From: Nostoc sp. NIES-3756
GTDB taxonomy: Bacteria > Cyanobacteriota > Cyanobacteriia > Cyanobacteriales > Nostocaceae
Direction of reading: 5' to 3'
Length of the DNA stretch: 64,000 bases
Assembly: GCF_001548375.1 (NCBI RefSeq)
Contig: NZ_AP017295.1
Coordinates: 1,178,001 to 1,242,000, forward strand
A model generated the notes under the pieces. It saw nothing but the letters and a program-made list of their open reading frames with translations, had not been told where the DNA came from and searched no databases. Below are positions 41,281 to 49,705 of this stretch, one piece after another (within the stretch, counting starts at the first letter, position 1; every line of letters begins with the position of its first letter). The position numbers were made by a program, and so were the translations under genes.

Positions 41281-42540
41281 TTAATTTGGATTTTTGGAAT
41301 TTATTTCATTAGTTCTGTTATTTTGTACTTCTCTCATTAGAGATTCAAAATCACTATTATTGTTGCCACCTCTACTCAACAATTTCTTAATTTGATTTAT
41401 AATTTCGCTCATGTCTCTGGCTAACCATCTACCAAGGTTATTGACAAAGTTTTTCAACTTTTCAAACATACCTAATTCAACAGTTAAATATTCATGATTC
41501 CGAGGATAGACAACCTTACCCTTTTCGGTTTCAAAATATTCTCCCTCTGGCATAAAAATTGATTTGAGTGGGCTTTCTTGCCTTGCCATATCTACTTCTG
41601 GGCGTTTATTGCTGAGGAATAAGACATCATATACTGTGTTGTTCCAAGTAGCCCAATAATGATTTTGGAAAAACCACCGTTTACCGTTATCACAATTGCG
41701 TTTTCTACCTTGGTATAAAGTTTCAGGTGCTTCACTCAAACAAGGCTTTTTAATTTGTGCTATTGTGACATTTTTAATACAAAAATATTCTTGTGCTACT
41801 GTTTGGAAAGCTTCTGCTAATGTCCTACAATCTCCTTCTCTGGTTCCTTTTAGCAGAGTTACACCTTGCTTATAATTCATTGTGTATTTGAATGATATAT
41901 TCTTAAAATTATGCAAGAGTTGTTCAAGGATTTTTTCTTGTGGTAAAGTCTCATCTATGCCGTGAACTAATTCTTTTGCAACTGCATAATTACTCAGAAA
42001 TATTTGTTTGGGATCGGCTAAGTTGTTATTGGCTTCTTCAACATTACTTTGTTGACTTTGGCTGGTTGCAGTTTGTGATGTGTCTTGTTTTTGGATAGTT
42101 TTTTGATTAATTTGGTTAACGACAATACGCGCAACTTGATCTGCTTGCTGCTCAGATTTATCTCCTGGTTGAGCGATCGCTAACTTTGCCTGCACAGATG
42201 GTATACTATTAGGATGATGCAGGGCGATGTTCTCCAAATTATGACAAAACCCAGCCCCTTGCTCAACTCGCCTATGCAGCACATCATTCATCTTGGCTTG
42301 CAATAAGGTAAGTTGTGTCTGTCCTTCTGGGGTAATAGTGCCATGTTTGGCTTGAATTGCTAATTTTGTCGCCTCAAGTTGCTGTTGTTGAAATTCCTGA
42401 TTTTCAACTTCAGTTTGTGAAACAGGTGTATTTGTCTGCTGTTGCGTTTTGTGCGTCGATGGGTGCGATTGAAACTGAGCCTCTTCTGACACTGTAGCGG
42501 ATGAGTCAGCCTTTTTGGAAATATGCAGCCGTTGTTTCAT
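41281..42540 (-). CDS. Candidate CIS effector with transglutaminase-like Cys-His-Asp triad
   Basis: I start at ATG 42540, where the N terminus (MKQRLHISKK) aligns with the leaders of the two DUF4157 proteins; the protein is 419 residues. Next come an eCIS-cargo region (LLQAKMNDVLHRRVEQ, HNLENIAL) and the shared QPGDKSEQQAD motif near residue 125. Unlike the other two it lacks the DUF4157 HExxH domain. The C-terminal half has a transglutaminase/papain-like signature: Cys238 in GDCRTLAEAF, His294 in NHYWATW and Asp305 in VYDVLF. This suggests a cysteine protease or amidase-like enzyme delivered by the CIS. It sits between the left operon and the AAA+ ATPase gene. No immunity gene is obvious beside it. 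Confidence 0.8.
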   Translation of the reverse strand: MKQRLHISKKADSSATVSEEAQFQSHPSTHKTQQQTNTPVSQTEVENQEFQQQQLEATKLAIQAKHGTITPEGQTQLTLLQAKMNDVLHRRVEQGAGFCHNLENIALHHPNSIPSVQAKLAIAQPGDKSEQQADQVARIVVNQINQKTIQKQDTSQTATSQSQQSNVEEANNNLADPKQIFLSNYAVAKELVHGIDETLPQEKILEQLLHNFKNISFKYTMNYKQGVTLLKGTREGDCRTLAEAFQTVAQEYFCIKNVTIAQIKKPCLSEAPETLYQGRKRNCDNGKRWFFQNHYWATWNNTVYDVLFLSNKRPEVDMARQESPLKSIFMPEGEYFETEKGKVVYPRNHEYLTVELGMFEKLKNFVNNLGRWLARDMSEIINQIKKLLSRGGNNNSDFESLMREVQNNRTNEINSKNPN

Positions 42541-42833
42541 CGCTAACCCCACAAATCAACAAGTTAATTATGACAATATTATCTCACCAAGCTATAGGTA
42601 AGATTGTTTCGACTTTAGTCTAATTTTTGGCTTTTGCTTACAAGATTTTTATGGCGATCGCAGTTAGGAATTGAGATATTGTGTAGACAAGAGGTTGTTT
42701 TCTAAAAAATAACTGAGATAGCCTATCTTTTTTCAGATGCTTCTACATTTTGTTGGTATATTTTACCGCTATCAATTAAGTATAAGTTAACTAGTTTTAC
42801 TAGGGCTAGTTTTTAGCAATAGCAAAATAATGT

Positions 42834-43001
42834 ATTGCATCTACTAGTAATGTGATTGTATCAGCTAACAATACGATTGCATCGGCTGACAATGTGATTG
42901 CATTGGTTGACAATACGATTGCATCGGCTGACAATGTGATTGCATCGGCTGACAATACGATTGCATCGGTTGACAATACGATTGCATCGGCTGACAATGC
43001 G
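42834..43001. repeat. Minisatellite, eight units of 21 bp
   Basis: Eight consecutive 21-bp units of the form ATTGCATCGGCTGACAATACG, differing at a few positions, end in a partial ninth unit. The unit length is a multiple of three, so both strands stay open for about 55 codons. No ribosome site or plausible protein is present. It lies in the 490-bp gap between the effector gene and the ATPase gene. The rest of the gap (42541-42833) is AT-rich without further features. Confidence 0.9.
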
Positions 43002-43029
43002 ATTGCTGCTTAATATTTATTTTTCATTA

Positions 43030-45018
43030 TTAAACCCAACCGCCAATTTCTGCTTCTGTTAGCGATTTTTCTAACTTGGCGTATTCTGTACGCGCCGCGC
43101 GTAATAAATGTTTCATCTGCACAGGTTCATTGGCATCGGCAGCAAGGAAGGCGGCATTTAAGGCTATGTTACGAATGTTACCCCCAGCAACACTTAACTG
43201 TGCTAACTTCTTCGCATCCAAACCATTGGTAGGAGTGTTAGTTGGATAAACTCGCCGCCAAATTTCGGCACGTTGCGTTGCATCGGGGAAGGGAAACTGC
43301 ACGACAAAACGAATACGGCGTTGGAAGGCTGTATCTATGGAACTCTTGAGGTTGGTTGTCATAATTGCCAAGCCTGGATAGCTTTCCATCCGTTGCAGCA
43401 GGTAACTAACTTCGATGTTCGCATAACGGTCATGGCTATCTTTGACTTCGCTACGTTTACCAAATAAAGCATCTGCTTCGTCAAATAATAGGATAACTCC
43501 GCCTTCTTCGGCAGCATCAAATACCCGACGCAAATTTTTCTCAGTTTCGCCAATATATTTACTCACTACAGATGACAAATCAATTCTGTAGAGGTCTAGG
43601 TGTAATTCCTGAGCTAAGACTTCCGCCGCTAGAGTTTTCCCTGTACCACTAGCGCCAGCGAATAGGGCGCTTATACCTAGTCCACGGGTATTTTTGGCAG
43701 CAAATCCCCAATTTTGGTATACAGTAGCACGTTGACGCACATGGGCGGCAATTTCTCGTAACATTTCCGCTTGGGCTGGGGGTAATACTAAATCATCCCA
43801 GGTGGAGGTGGGGGGGATACGTTGGGCGAGTTCATCCAAGTGAGGGCGGGCTTGTTTGCGACAAGCATCCCAGAGAATTTGACCTACATCTTGTTCCTGT
43901 TCCTTGGTTATTTGTCCTAAAGCTTCTGCACAAGCCGCGCGGATAGTGTTAGGGCTAAGGTTGAATTGGGTGGCTAATTTTTTTACTTGCCCATTTAATT
44001 GGGGTTGTATCTGAGCTAAATTGCTTTGCCAAAGTAGGCTTTGTTCCTCAATGGTGGGTTTGTGAATCTCAAAGCTGACTATGGGGCGTTGCTGTATAGC
44101 AATTCTTTCTCGACTGGAGAGGAAGACTAAACCATTGATGTGTTCTAGGAAACGTCCAATAGTATGGGTACGAGTTAAGTCTGTTATGTCAATTTTGTCG
44201 CAGTCTAGTAGTAAGGCGCTGTTACTTAAAATTGATTCTCTCTCCCACAACCGTAATAGGGTTTCCATCTCTGCGGGTGCAGATGGCACAACCTGAACGG
44301 GCATTATATGCAGGTTCACACCTAACATTTTACAAACTGTAGCGGCGATCGCTTGTTTACTTGTCGGTTCTACACCACATAACTGTAAAATTGGCAACTT
44401 TTCTGTCTGGGATGACTGCATCCAAACTGACGCTATTTGCTGGGCTATTTGCTGTTGTGAGTGGACTAATTCCCCGGCTTCTGGCACAGGTTCGATAATC
44501 CCGGCTAGTCTCTCATCTATATATTGTCTACCAATCAAATAGTGTAAAACCCTCTCATCAATCCGCAGGGGGCTAAGAGTTAAGGCTCTACCTTCTCCTA
44601 ACTCAATTAATCGCCAATATCGTAATTTAGCATCAGGGGCGATCGCATCCCAATGAGGATTAGGTAAGGCAGCAAGAGCTAAACTTAAGGTAGGATAGGC
44701 TCTTTGTGTGTCTCCCTGAGCTAAACCACATAAGGCGGCAAAGTCACCATAAAACTCCATACAGGCGCACATCAGCAGTATATCCCGCTCAAATTGGGAC
44801 AATCCAAATAGCTGACATACCCGCTCTATTAGCGGTGGTGCTGTCATCGCCGCCGTTGCTGTTTGTAGAGTTTGTTGTCTATTCTGTTGTGCTGGAGATT
44901 CTGGTGACTGCGTTTTGTGTGCGTATCTTTCAATTGCATCACGTACCATACCTAAAGCTGCTAATAAGTAGCGCTCATTAGCCTCATACCAATTGTGATT
45001 AACTGTTGTCGCATTCAT
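43030..45018 (-). CDS. CIS-associated AAA+ ATPase (Afp15/Pvc15-like)
   Basis: A 662-residue protein. The N-terminal 390 residues are helical and poorly conserved; a degenerate AAA-like region lies around 190-330. The C-terminal AAA+ module has Walker A GASGTGKT (455-462), Walker B LLFDEADALFG (near 513-523), a sensor region (IMTTNLKSSID) and the arginine finger region FQRRIRF. Such ATPases are present in nearly every extracellular CIS cluster and are thought to load cargo or assemble the particle. The ATG overlaps the stop of the DUF4255 gene (ATGA), showing coupled translation. Confidence 0.93.
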   Translation of the reverse strand: MNATTVNHNWYEANERYLLAALGMVRDAIERYAHKTQSPESPAQQNRQQTLQTATAAMTAPPLIERVCQLFGLSQFERDILLMCACMEFYGDFAALCGLAQGDTQRAYPTLSLALAALPNPHWDAIAPDAKLRYWRLIELGEGRALTLSPLRIDERVLHYLIGRQYIDERLAGIIEPVPEAGELVHSQQQIAQQIASVWMQSSQTEKLPILQLCGVEPTSKQAIAATVCKMLGVNLHIMPVQVVPSAPAEMETLLRLWERESILSNSALLLDCDKIDITDLTRTHTIGRFLEHINGLVFLSSRERIAIQQRPIVSFEIHKPTIEEQSLLWQSNLAQIQPQLNGQVKKLATQFNLSPNTIRAACAEALGQITKEQEQDVGQILWDACRKQARPHLDELAQRIPPTSTWDDLVLPPAQAEMLREIAAHVRQRATVYQNWGFAAKNTRGLGISALFAGASGTGKTLAAEVLAQELHLDLYRIDLSSVVSKYIGETEKNLRRVFDAAEEGGVILLFDEADALFGKRSEVKDSHDRYANIEVSYLLQRMESYPGLAIMTTNLKSSIDTAFQRRIRFVVQFPFPDATQRAEIWRRVYPTNTPTNGLDAKKLAQLSVAGGNIRNIALNAAFLAADANEPVQMKHLLRAARTEYAKLEKSLTEAEIGGWV

Positions 45019-46292
45019 GGAATTGTTACCTGTGGCGAATGATATTCACCTGTTTGATTCATTTCTAAGGGACTGGCTACCCCATCTACCTGTACTCTGA
45101 CAAGATAGGTTCCTGGTTTAATATCTTTCACTGCTATATTCATCACCTCAGTATCTTCATGCGGTGATGGCACAACAATAGCTTGGGCTAAATCATTAAG
45201 ACAGGATATGTCATTGAGTAATAAAACTACTCGTTGCGTTTTCTTCAGTTGGGGATAAAACTTAACTGTGAGTTCGACTGAGCGTAAATCTGCGGCGCTA
45301 TCTATTACTTGATGTAATGATACAGAAATTTTCGGATGGATAATCACAGCCGCCATATTTGATGCCATCTTTTCTATGTATTCGGCATTACCCATAGCTA
45401 AATGTACAACTTGTATAGCTTGCACTCCAATAGACAAATCACTTGGTAACTTTAAGTTAATTTGCGTTTCCTGAATATCTTCAGGTACTAATAGTTTTTC
45501 ACTGTTATTGAGCCGAATACGAGTAATATCACCGCGTAAGCATTTACCTCGAATGATGACATTGCTACCAGCAAAAATTATTGGCTGTTTTTGTGTAAGT
45601 GCTGTAACTTGCTCAATATTTGGTTCACTCCCCAATACCGTGTAACCACCTTCTGATTGATTTAATTCATGACTATCGATTAATACCATCGAAACCTGAT
45701 AACTAGCCGAAGGTCGATAATGAGTTTGCAAGGCAGACCATATTTTAGAATTGTCTTCCATGCTCAAAAATTCTGGTGAAAGCTTAATCTGCCCAATTTG
45801 TTCAGCTAACTTAGATATAGATACGCCAGCTAAAGCCTGTGAAATCAAACTTGTAGTATTGCTGGTAGAGGCGTTTTTTAAGGCGTTTTCAATTAAATCC
45901 GAGGTAATAACTGTTGTTGTGTGCAGTAATTGCATGGCATAACCTAATAACAGTTCTGCTTGGAAATCTTTAGCCCCATAAGCTGTTAATAGATAATGCA
46001 AGTCTAAAGCTAAGGGTGGATTAACAGAGCGTTGAGTTTTATTGACTCGTGAGTGCTTAGAGCGAAATTCTTGAGATACCCAATCAACGTTACGGTTTTG
46101 CGTTACATGATAAAGAAAGAAATTAAGTTGCGATCGCTCATCAGTTCCCACTTTAATTAAATCAGGTGGTAGAGCCGTAACCAGCACATCACCAACACTA
46201 GCAGTAATAGAATCACTGACTAAACCATTTTCTAGCAAGTCTTTCAGCACTGCTGTCACAGCAACTATAGAGAGCGCGTTACTCATCATCAT
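45015..46292 (-). CDS. CIS cap/sheath-terminator protein, DUF4255 with C-terminal Ig-like domains
   Basis: A 425-residue protein. Residues 1-190 match DUF4255 (Afp16-like): SIVAVTAVLKDLLENGL, FFLYHVTQNRNVDW, LALDLHYLLTAYGAKDFQAELLLGYAMQLLH, with the terminal helices. Afp16 caps the distal end of the tube and sheath. An IPT/TIG-like domain (about 235-310) and a second beta-sandwich follow. The paralog at 48846 carries a different C-terminal domain, so the two may cap different structures or act in turn. The start at MMMSNAL has several possible Met codons. It is first in the leftward ATPase operon. Confidence 0.9.
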   Translation of the reverse strand: MMMSNALSIVAVTAVLKDLLENGLVSDSITASVGDVLVTALPPDLIKVGTDERSQLNFFLYHVTQNRNVDWVSQEFRSKHSRVNKTQRSVNPPLALDLHYLLTAYGAKDFQAELLLGYAMQLLHTTTVITSDLIENALKNASTSNTTSLISQALAGVSISKLAEQIGQIKLSPEFLSMEDNSKIWSALQTHYRPSASYQVSMVLIDSHELNQSEGGYTVLGSEPNIEQVTALTQKQPIIFAGSNVIIRGKCLRGDITRIRLNNSEKLLVPEDIQETQINLKLPSDLSIGVQAIQVVHLAMGNAEYIEKMASNMAAVIIHPKISVSLHQVIDSAADLRSVELTVKFYPQLKKTQRVVLLLNDISCLNDLAQAIVVPSPHEDTEVMNIAVKDIKPGTYLVRVQVDGVASPLEMNQTGEYHSPQVTIP

Positions 46293-46788
46293 CTCCCACG
46301 CACCTGCACAGGTTAATCATAGATTCCACAGGATTTTCCCAAAGCTTTTTGCTAAAAATTTAACATTCTTGCTAGCAATAACATCTGCAATTTCCTTATA
46401 AATTTATACTCAGACTCACCATAAATTACTTCTGAGTGGATAAAAATATCGATTTTGCCACCTCATCGGAGAATCCTGAGCCAAGACTTACTACGATGAA
46501 CGAAAAGACAGAAAAATATAATTAAAGGAAATTTGATAATTTACTCTGTGTCAGCCTGCCAATAATTTTCTGTAGTAAAGATTTTAATTGTTTATTAAAT
46601 CTTCTTATCAAAACGAGAAATTCAGTTTAACTTGAGTAATGATATGAGATGAAAATTAAATTTATGCGCAACTTAATTATACTAATCCATATCATACTTA
46701 AGTATTGACTATTCAAAATTTGTCATAATTATTATTTTCTTCTAAAAAAATTAAAATCTGAAATTAAACAGAGGATGGCTGCCATCAG
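46293..46788. other. Divergent regulatory region between cap and kinase genes
   Basis: A 496-bp AT-rich gap between two divergent genes, so promoters for both must lie here. On the plus strand a TTGACT (46705-46710) stands 19 bp from TATTAT (46730-46735), a weak promoter candidate for the kinase gene. I see no operator palindrome, RNA gene or reading frame worth reporting. Confidence 0.35.
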
Positions 46789-48564
46789 ATGAACTCCCAA
46801 CCTTCTTCAAATTATTGGAATGGGCGCTATGTAGGTGATAACCAGCGATACCGCATAGACAAACCTTTAGCAGTCGGTGGTATGGGAGAGGTTTTATTAG
46901 CAACGGATACCCGTGTCGGTCAGCAAGTAGTCTTGAAATTACTCAAAGATACGCTCTTAGCATCCCAAGAGATGAGGAAGCGCTTTGAGCGCGAGGTGTC
47001 AATTTGTGCGGCTTTGCAAAGTGACCACATTGTCAGGATTAGTGATTGTGGTGTCACTCCGGAAGGATATCCCTTTTATGTCATGGAGTATTTGCGTGGT
47101 CAAACATTGCGACAATTACTGCTGCGAGAACACCGATTATCTGTAGAAAGAACTGTAAAAATTATTTCTCAAGTTTGTCAGGGTTTACAGTTGGCGCATC
47201 GAGGAGTGACTCTACAAAAAGATGGTAGCAATGAACATATTCAGGTAGTTCATCGTGACCTCAAACCCGACAATATCTTTCTTGTGCCTACAGATTTGGG
47301 AGAGTGGGTAAAAATTTTAGATTTTGGTGTAGCTAAAATCCGTAGTGACTCTAGTGAACAGACAAATATAACTAGTACATTTATTGGCACATTTCGTTAT
47401 GCTGCACCTGAGCAAATTCAAAACAAGCAGAATCTAGATACTAGAGCAGATATTTATAGTTTAGGGATTATTCTGTATGAAATGTTGAGTGCAGCAGATC
47501 CCTTTGGTTTCAGCACTAAGGGTAGTAATATTAGTGAAGCTTCCTGGGTATTAGCCCATGCTTATGAACCACCAACACCTTTGCGATCGCAACCCGGATG
47601 TGAGCAATTATCCCCCCAAATTGAAGCAGTAGTATTAAAGTGTCTACACAAAAACCCCAATAATCGCTTTGCATCCGTAGCAGAACTAAATCAGGCATTG
47701 CAAGCTACTAGCCTCACTACCACAAATAACACTACCCCACAGCCACAACCAAATCTACCTCATCCCCAACCAACTTTTGATCCAGAAACTGTTGCTCGTC
47801 CTTTAAACCCACAGCCACCAAATCAGCCTGTGTATAATCAGGATTTGAACAACGAAACAATTCCTCGACCTTTGTACCAACAAGAAAAAAATCAGCCTGT
47901 GTACAATCAAGGTTTGAATAACGAAACAGTTCCCCGTCCTCTACAGCCAACAGAACCAGAACAACCCGACGGAACCATCTTTCAACTACGTCCTACACCC
48001 AGTCCGGGAAATAACGAAACAGTTCCCCGTCCTCTACAGCCAACAGAACCAGAACAACCCGACGGAACCATCTTTCAACTACGTCCTACACCCAGTCCGG
48101 GAAATAACGAAACAGTTCCTCGACCTTTACAGCCAATAGAACCAGAACAACCTGACGGAACCATCTTTCAACTACGTCCTACACCCAGTCCGGGGAATAA
48201 CGAAACAGTTCCTCGCCCTTTACAGCCAATTGAGCCAGAACAACCCGACGGAACCATCTTTCAACTACGTCGTTCATCTGAACCAAAGCCTAACCAAAAT
48301 CAAGCATTCGGCGATTCGGACAATACTTTGTATCAACCACGACCTACTAATTCGCCAAATATCAACAACACATCAGATAACACAATTTTTCAACCAAGAA
48401 CAAACAAGGCGGCTGAAACCAAAAATTCTTCCATTTTGGGTCGAAATCTGTGGATTGGATTAGCAGTTGTCCTAGCCTTCTTTGCAGGAATGTTCATATT
48501 TTATCTACAAACAAATTACAATTCTCAAAATTCACCTAGTATACCAAACTCAACCCAGAAGTAG
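46789..48564 (+). CDS. Membrane Ser/Thr kinase in the CIS cluster (PpkA-like role proposed)
   Basis: A 591-residue protein. Residues 20-310 are a complete Hanks kinase: GGMGEV loop, K50, HRDLKPDN at 155-162, DFG at 178-180, and APEQ in the activation segment. From 320 to 530 there is a Pro/Gln/Asn-rich linker with four 31-residue repeats that contain NETVPRPLQP and GTIFQLRP. A single transmembrane helix spans about 555-575, followed by a tail of only 15 residues, so nearly all of the protein is cytoplasmic. The Thr-bearing repeats look like autophosphorylation sites. Lying between the CIS operons, it probably controls the machine through the FHA protein at 53480. Confidence 0.93.
   Translation: MNSQPSSNYWNGRYVGDNQRYRIDKPLAVGGMGEVLLATDTRVGQQVVLKLLKDTLLASQEMRKRFEREVSICAALQSDHIVRISDCGVTPEGYPFYVMEYLRGQTLRQLLLREHRLSVERTVKIISQVCQGLQLAHRGVTLQKDGSNEHIQVVHRDLKPDNIFLVPTDLGEWVKILDFGVAKIRSDSSEQTNITSTFIGTFRYAAPEQIQNKQNLDTRADIYSLGIILYEMLSAADPFGFSTKGSNISEASWVLAHAYEPPTPLRSQPGCEQLSPQIEAVVLKCLHKNPNNRFASVAELNQALQATSLTTTNNTTPQPQPNLPHPQPTFDPETVARPLNPQPPNQPVYNQDLNNETIPRPLYQQEKNQPVYNQGLNNETVPRPLQPTEPEQPDGTIFQLRPTPSPGNNETVPRPLQPTEPEQPDGTIFQLRPTPSPGNNETVPRPLQPIEPEQPDGTIFQLRPTPSPGNNETVPRPLQPIEPEQPDGTIFQLRRSSEPKPNQNQAFGDSDNTLYQPRPTNSPNINNTSDNTIFQPRTNKAAETKNSSILGRNLWIGLAVVLAFFAGMFIFYLQTNYNSQNSPSIPNSTQK
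47917..48288 (+). repeat. Four tandem 93-bp repeats in the kinase gene
   Basis: Copies start at 47917, 48010, 48103 and 48196. The first two are nearly identical at the DNA level, the last diverges at its end. Each encodes 31 residues with two threonines in conserved settings (ETVPRPL and GTIFQLR). Less perfect copies precede and follow. Confidence 0.88.
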
Positions 48565-48565
48565 A

Positions 48566-48780
48566 GAGTGGGGAGTGGGGAGTGGTTCGACTACGCTCAC
48601 CAACCGGGAGTGGGGAGTAGGGGGAGATGAGGGAGAAAAGTGAAAGGGAAAAATGAAAATCTTTTACCCCTTATCCTTTGCCTTTTTTACCGACTATGGA
48701 CTATGGACTGTTGACTATGGACTGTTGACTATGGACTAATGACTAATGACTAATGAGCAAATTATCGACAAAAGTCTAAT
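48566..48780. repeat. Composite STRR region, inverted relative to the copy at 38.7 kb
   Basis: GGGGAGTGG and TATGGACTGTTGAC runs, the segment GGTTCGACTACGCTCACCAACC, and TAATGAC heptamers. It fills most of the 281-bp gap between the kinase and the second DUF4255 gene. The reverse complement of much of it lies at 38691-38821. Confidence 0.75.
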
Positions 48781-48845
48781 TACCTTTAAACAGATGATGC
48801 AGATATCCTAGAGGCATCTGGATTAGCTACCAGCCAAACACTTTC

Positions 48846-49691
48846 ATGCTTATCTTTGTTGTTCAAACATTAGCAGAAATTCTAGCTGGAGGAACCTCAC
48901 TTAGCAGTACCGAGCAAATTGACTTTAATCATCCGAGTCATCGCAGAGAAGAGGGTGCAGGCCCGACCCTCAATTTGTATGTTTACGACTTACGAGAGAG
49001 TAAACAAATACAGCATTCCGGTAGGCAAGTGGATCGCAAGTTAAGCAATAGTCTGCAACCTGCAACGGTCAATTGGTCGCCTAGTTGGTTTGATGTGTCT
49101 ATATTGTTAACAGCTTGGGATAGAACGGCGTTAGGTGAGCATCACTTGTTAAGTGAGGCTTTGAATGTGCTGTTGCGTCATCGCTCTCTGCAAGAAGATT
49201 TTTTGGTTCCAGAATTGCGGGGTTATGGCAATTTGTCTATGACGGTTGCGCTTGATCCAGCAATTGAGATTGGCTCTTTATGGAGCGCTCTGAATGTACC
49301 TTTGCGTGCTGGCTTGTATTTGACGGTGACAATACCCTTCGAGCCACAACCAGTTCCTGTTCCTCTGGTGTCAGAAAGAATTTTCAATTTACAAAACCAA
49401 TTTTATCCCAATGGTAATGGTAATGGCTCAGTTGCAACCAAACGAGTAGCGATCGCGGGAATTGTGAAAAGTGCAGTAGCTAATCAGCCTTTAGTCGATG
49501 CCAAAGTTGCTGTCTTAAGGACGGAAAAATCTGTAGTCAGCAATCAAGAGGGACTTTTCTTTTTTGAAGATTTGCGTATAGGCAATTATGTTTTAACAGT
49601 CAATTGTCCCGGCTATTTACCTCAGAATGTCAATGTCTTGGTTGATAGCCCAAGTTATACCTTCAAAGAAATTTTATTAACTCCTGAATAA
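48846..49691 (+). CDS. Second CIS cap-type protein, DUF4255 with carboxypeptidase-regulatory-like domain
   Basis: A 281-residue protein. The first 180 residues match DUF4255: LIFVVQTLAEIL, then GAGPTLNLYVYDLRES, WFDVSILLTAWDRTALGEHHLLSEALNVLLRH. The last 85 residues form a prealbumin-like/carboxypeptidase-regulatory beta-sandwich (VAIAGIVKSAVANQPLVDAKV, GYLPQNVNV). It is the first gene of the right CIS operon, 14 bp ahead of the sheath gene. DUF4255 proteins terminate the sheath or tube in known particles. The family assignment is good; the reason for having two is unknown. Confidence 0.88.
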   Translation: MLIFVVQTLAEILAGGTSLSSTEQIDFNHPSHRREEGAGPTLNLYVYDLRESKQIQHSGRQVDRKLSNSLQPATVNWSPSWFDVSILLTAWDRTALGEHHLLSEALNVLLRHRSLQEDFLVPELRGYGNLSMTVALDPAIEIGSLWSALNVPLRAGLYLTVTIPFEPQPVPVPLVSERIFNLQNQFYPNGNGNGSVATKRVAIAGIVKSAVANQPLVDAKVAVLRTEKSVVSNQEGLFFFEDLRIGNYVLTVNCPGYLPQNVNVLVDSPSYTFKEILLTPE

Positions 49692-49705
49692 ATTTAGGTT
49701 GTTTT

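Noticed and set aside
42806..42997. 63-codon frame with SADAIVL repeats
   Set aside because: Product of the 21-bp minisatellite; the unit length keeps frames open on both strands, and there is no ribosome site.
47917..48288. Regular repeats that could suggest a CRISPR array
   Set aside because: The 93-bp units are contiguous, lie inside a kinase gene and keep its reading frame; no spacers. The 21-bp array at 42.8 kb has no spacers either.
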